The notes beneath the pieces were generated by a model. It worked only from the letters and a program-made list of their open reading frames with translations, had not been told where the DNA came from and made no database searches. DNA of 5,884 nt. Origin: Chloroflexota bacterium. GTDB lineage: Bacteria; Chloroflexota; Anaerolineae; Anaerolineales; Anaerolineaceae. Positions 5,807 to 5,884 of the stretch are shown here, piece after piece (position 1 is the stretch's first letter; each line of letters opens with the position of its first letter). Both the position numbers and the translations under genes were made by a program. Location of the stretch: NCBI GenBank assembly GCA_029265085.1, contig JAJUJY010000225.1:1-5884 (forward strand), given 5' to 3'.

Positions 5807-5884
5807 TTATTTCGTATTGATCTTGTCTAAGAATGAGGGAACATCTAACTCATCCAAGGAATTCATCACATATTCTGCCTGACC
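5807..5884 (-). CDS. ftsZ: C-terminal end of an FtsZ-like protein (partial)
   Basis: The last 25 codons of a leftward gene enter from the right edge and stop at TAA (5809-5807). The peptide reads GQAEYVMNSL followed by DELDVPSFLDKINTK. The LDVPSFL core resembles the conserved C-terminal peptide of FtsZ (LDIPAFLR in Escherichia coli, LDIPTFLR in Bacillus subtilis), which in the cell-division tubulin docks FtsA, ZipA and other Z-ring partners. The spacing from the end of the protein, about a dozen residues, also fits. The usual Arg after FL is Asp here. With only 25 residues and no GTPase domain visible, another protein with a similar tail cannot be excluded. A hairpin terminator follows immediately. 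Confidence 0.5.
   Translation of the reverse strand, partial: GQAEYVMNSLDELDVPSFLDKINTK

Overview
The window looks like a chromosomal stretch of a bacterium of moderate GC content (mid-40s percent by eye). An Anaerolineae-type member of the Chloroflexota is the best guess. The main hint is the secreted protein at 3704-5242, where a Pro/Thr-rich spacer ends in a 'FLPLILR' string of the kind often seen in secreted Chloroflexota proteins. No marker gene confirms this. I see no phage, IS element, CRISPR array, tRNA or rRNA.

Layout from left to right: (1) The last codons of an unidentified membrane-type protein (ending at 59) are followed by a 42-residue single-span membrane protein (72-200) with a strong Shine-Dalgarno. 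A perfect 14-bp hairpin (210-244) closes this unit. (2) A three-gene operon runs leftward from 3402 to 269. It encodes a small membrane-anchored extracytoplasmic protein (142 aa), then a CPA2-type cation/proton antiporter (458 aa) that starts inside the stop codon of the first gene (TAATG), then a second CPA2-type antiporter paralogue (433 aa) 27 bp downstream. (3) A 300-bp AT-rich divergent intergenic region holds a consensus -10 for the leftward operon and a plausible promoter for the rightward gene. (4) An exported right-handed parallel beta-helix protein (3704-5242) ends in a choice-of-anchor-Q-like module. (5) An apparent pseudogene (about 5335-5753) of a small polytopic membrane protein can be restored to a 139-residue reading frame by correcting three single-base homopolymer differences. 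(6) A shared hairpin terminator (5763-5802) lies between it and the last 25 codons of a leftward gene (5807-5884), whose C-terminus resembles the FtsZ C-terminal peptide.

The most interesting point is the antiporter pair. The first paralogue keeps the Asp-Asp ion-binding pair of CPA2 antiporters (D176-D177). At the aligned position the second has Ile-Ser (I191-S192), while keeping the other family landmarks, including a lysine in a late helix. Together with the coupled membrane-anchored protein, this suggests a three-component exchanger in which one antiporter subunit is catalytic and the other is regulatory, structural or mechanistically different. That is an inference from sequence, not a demonstrated function.
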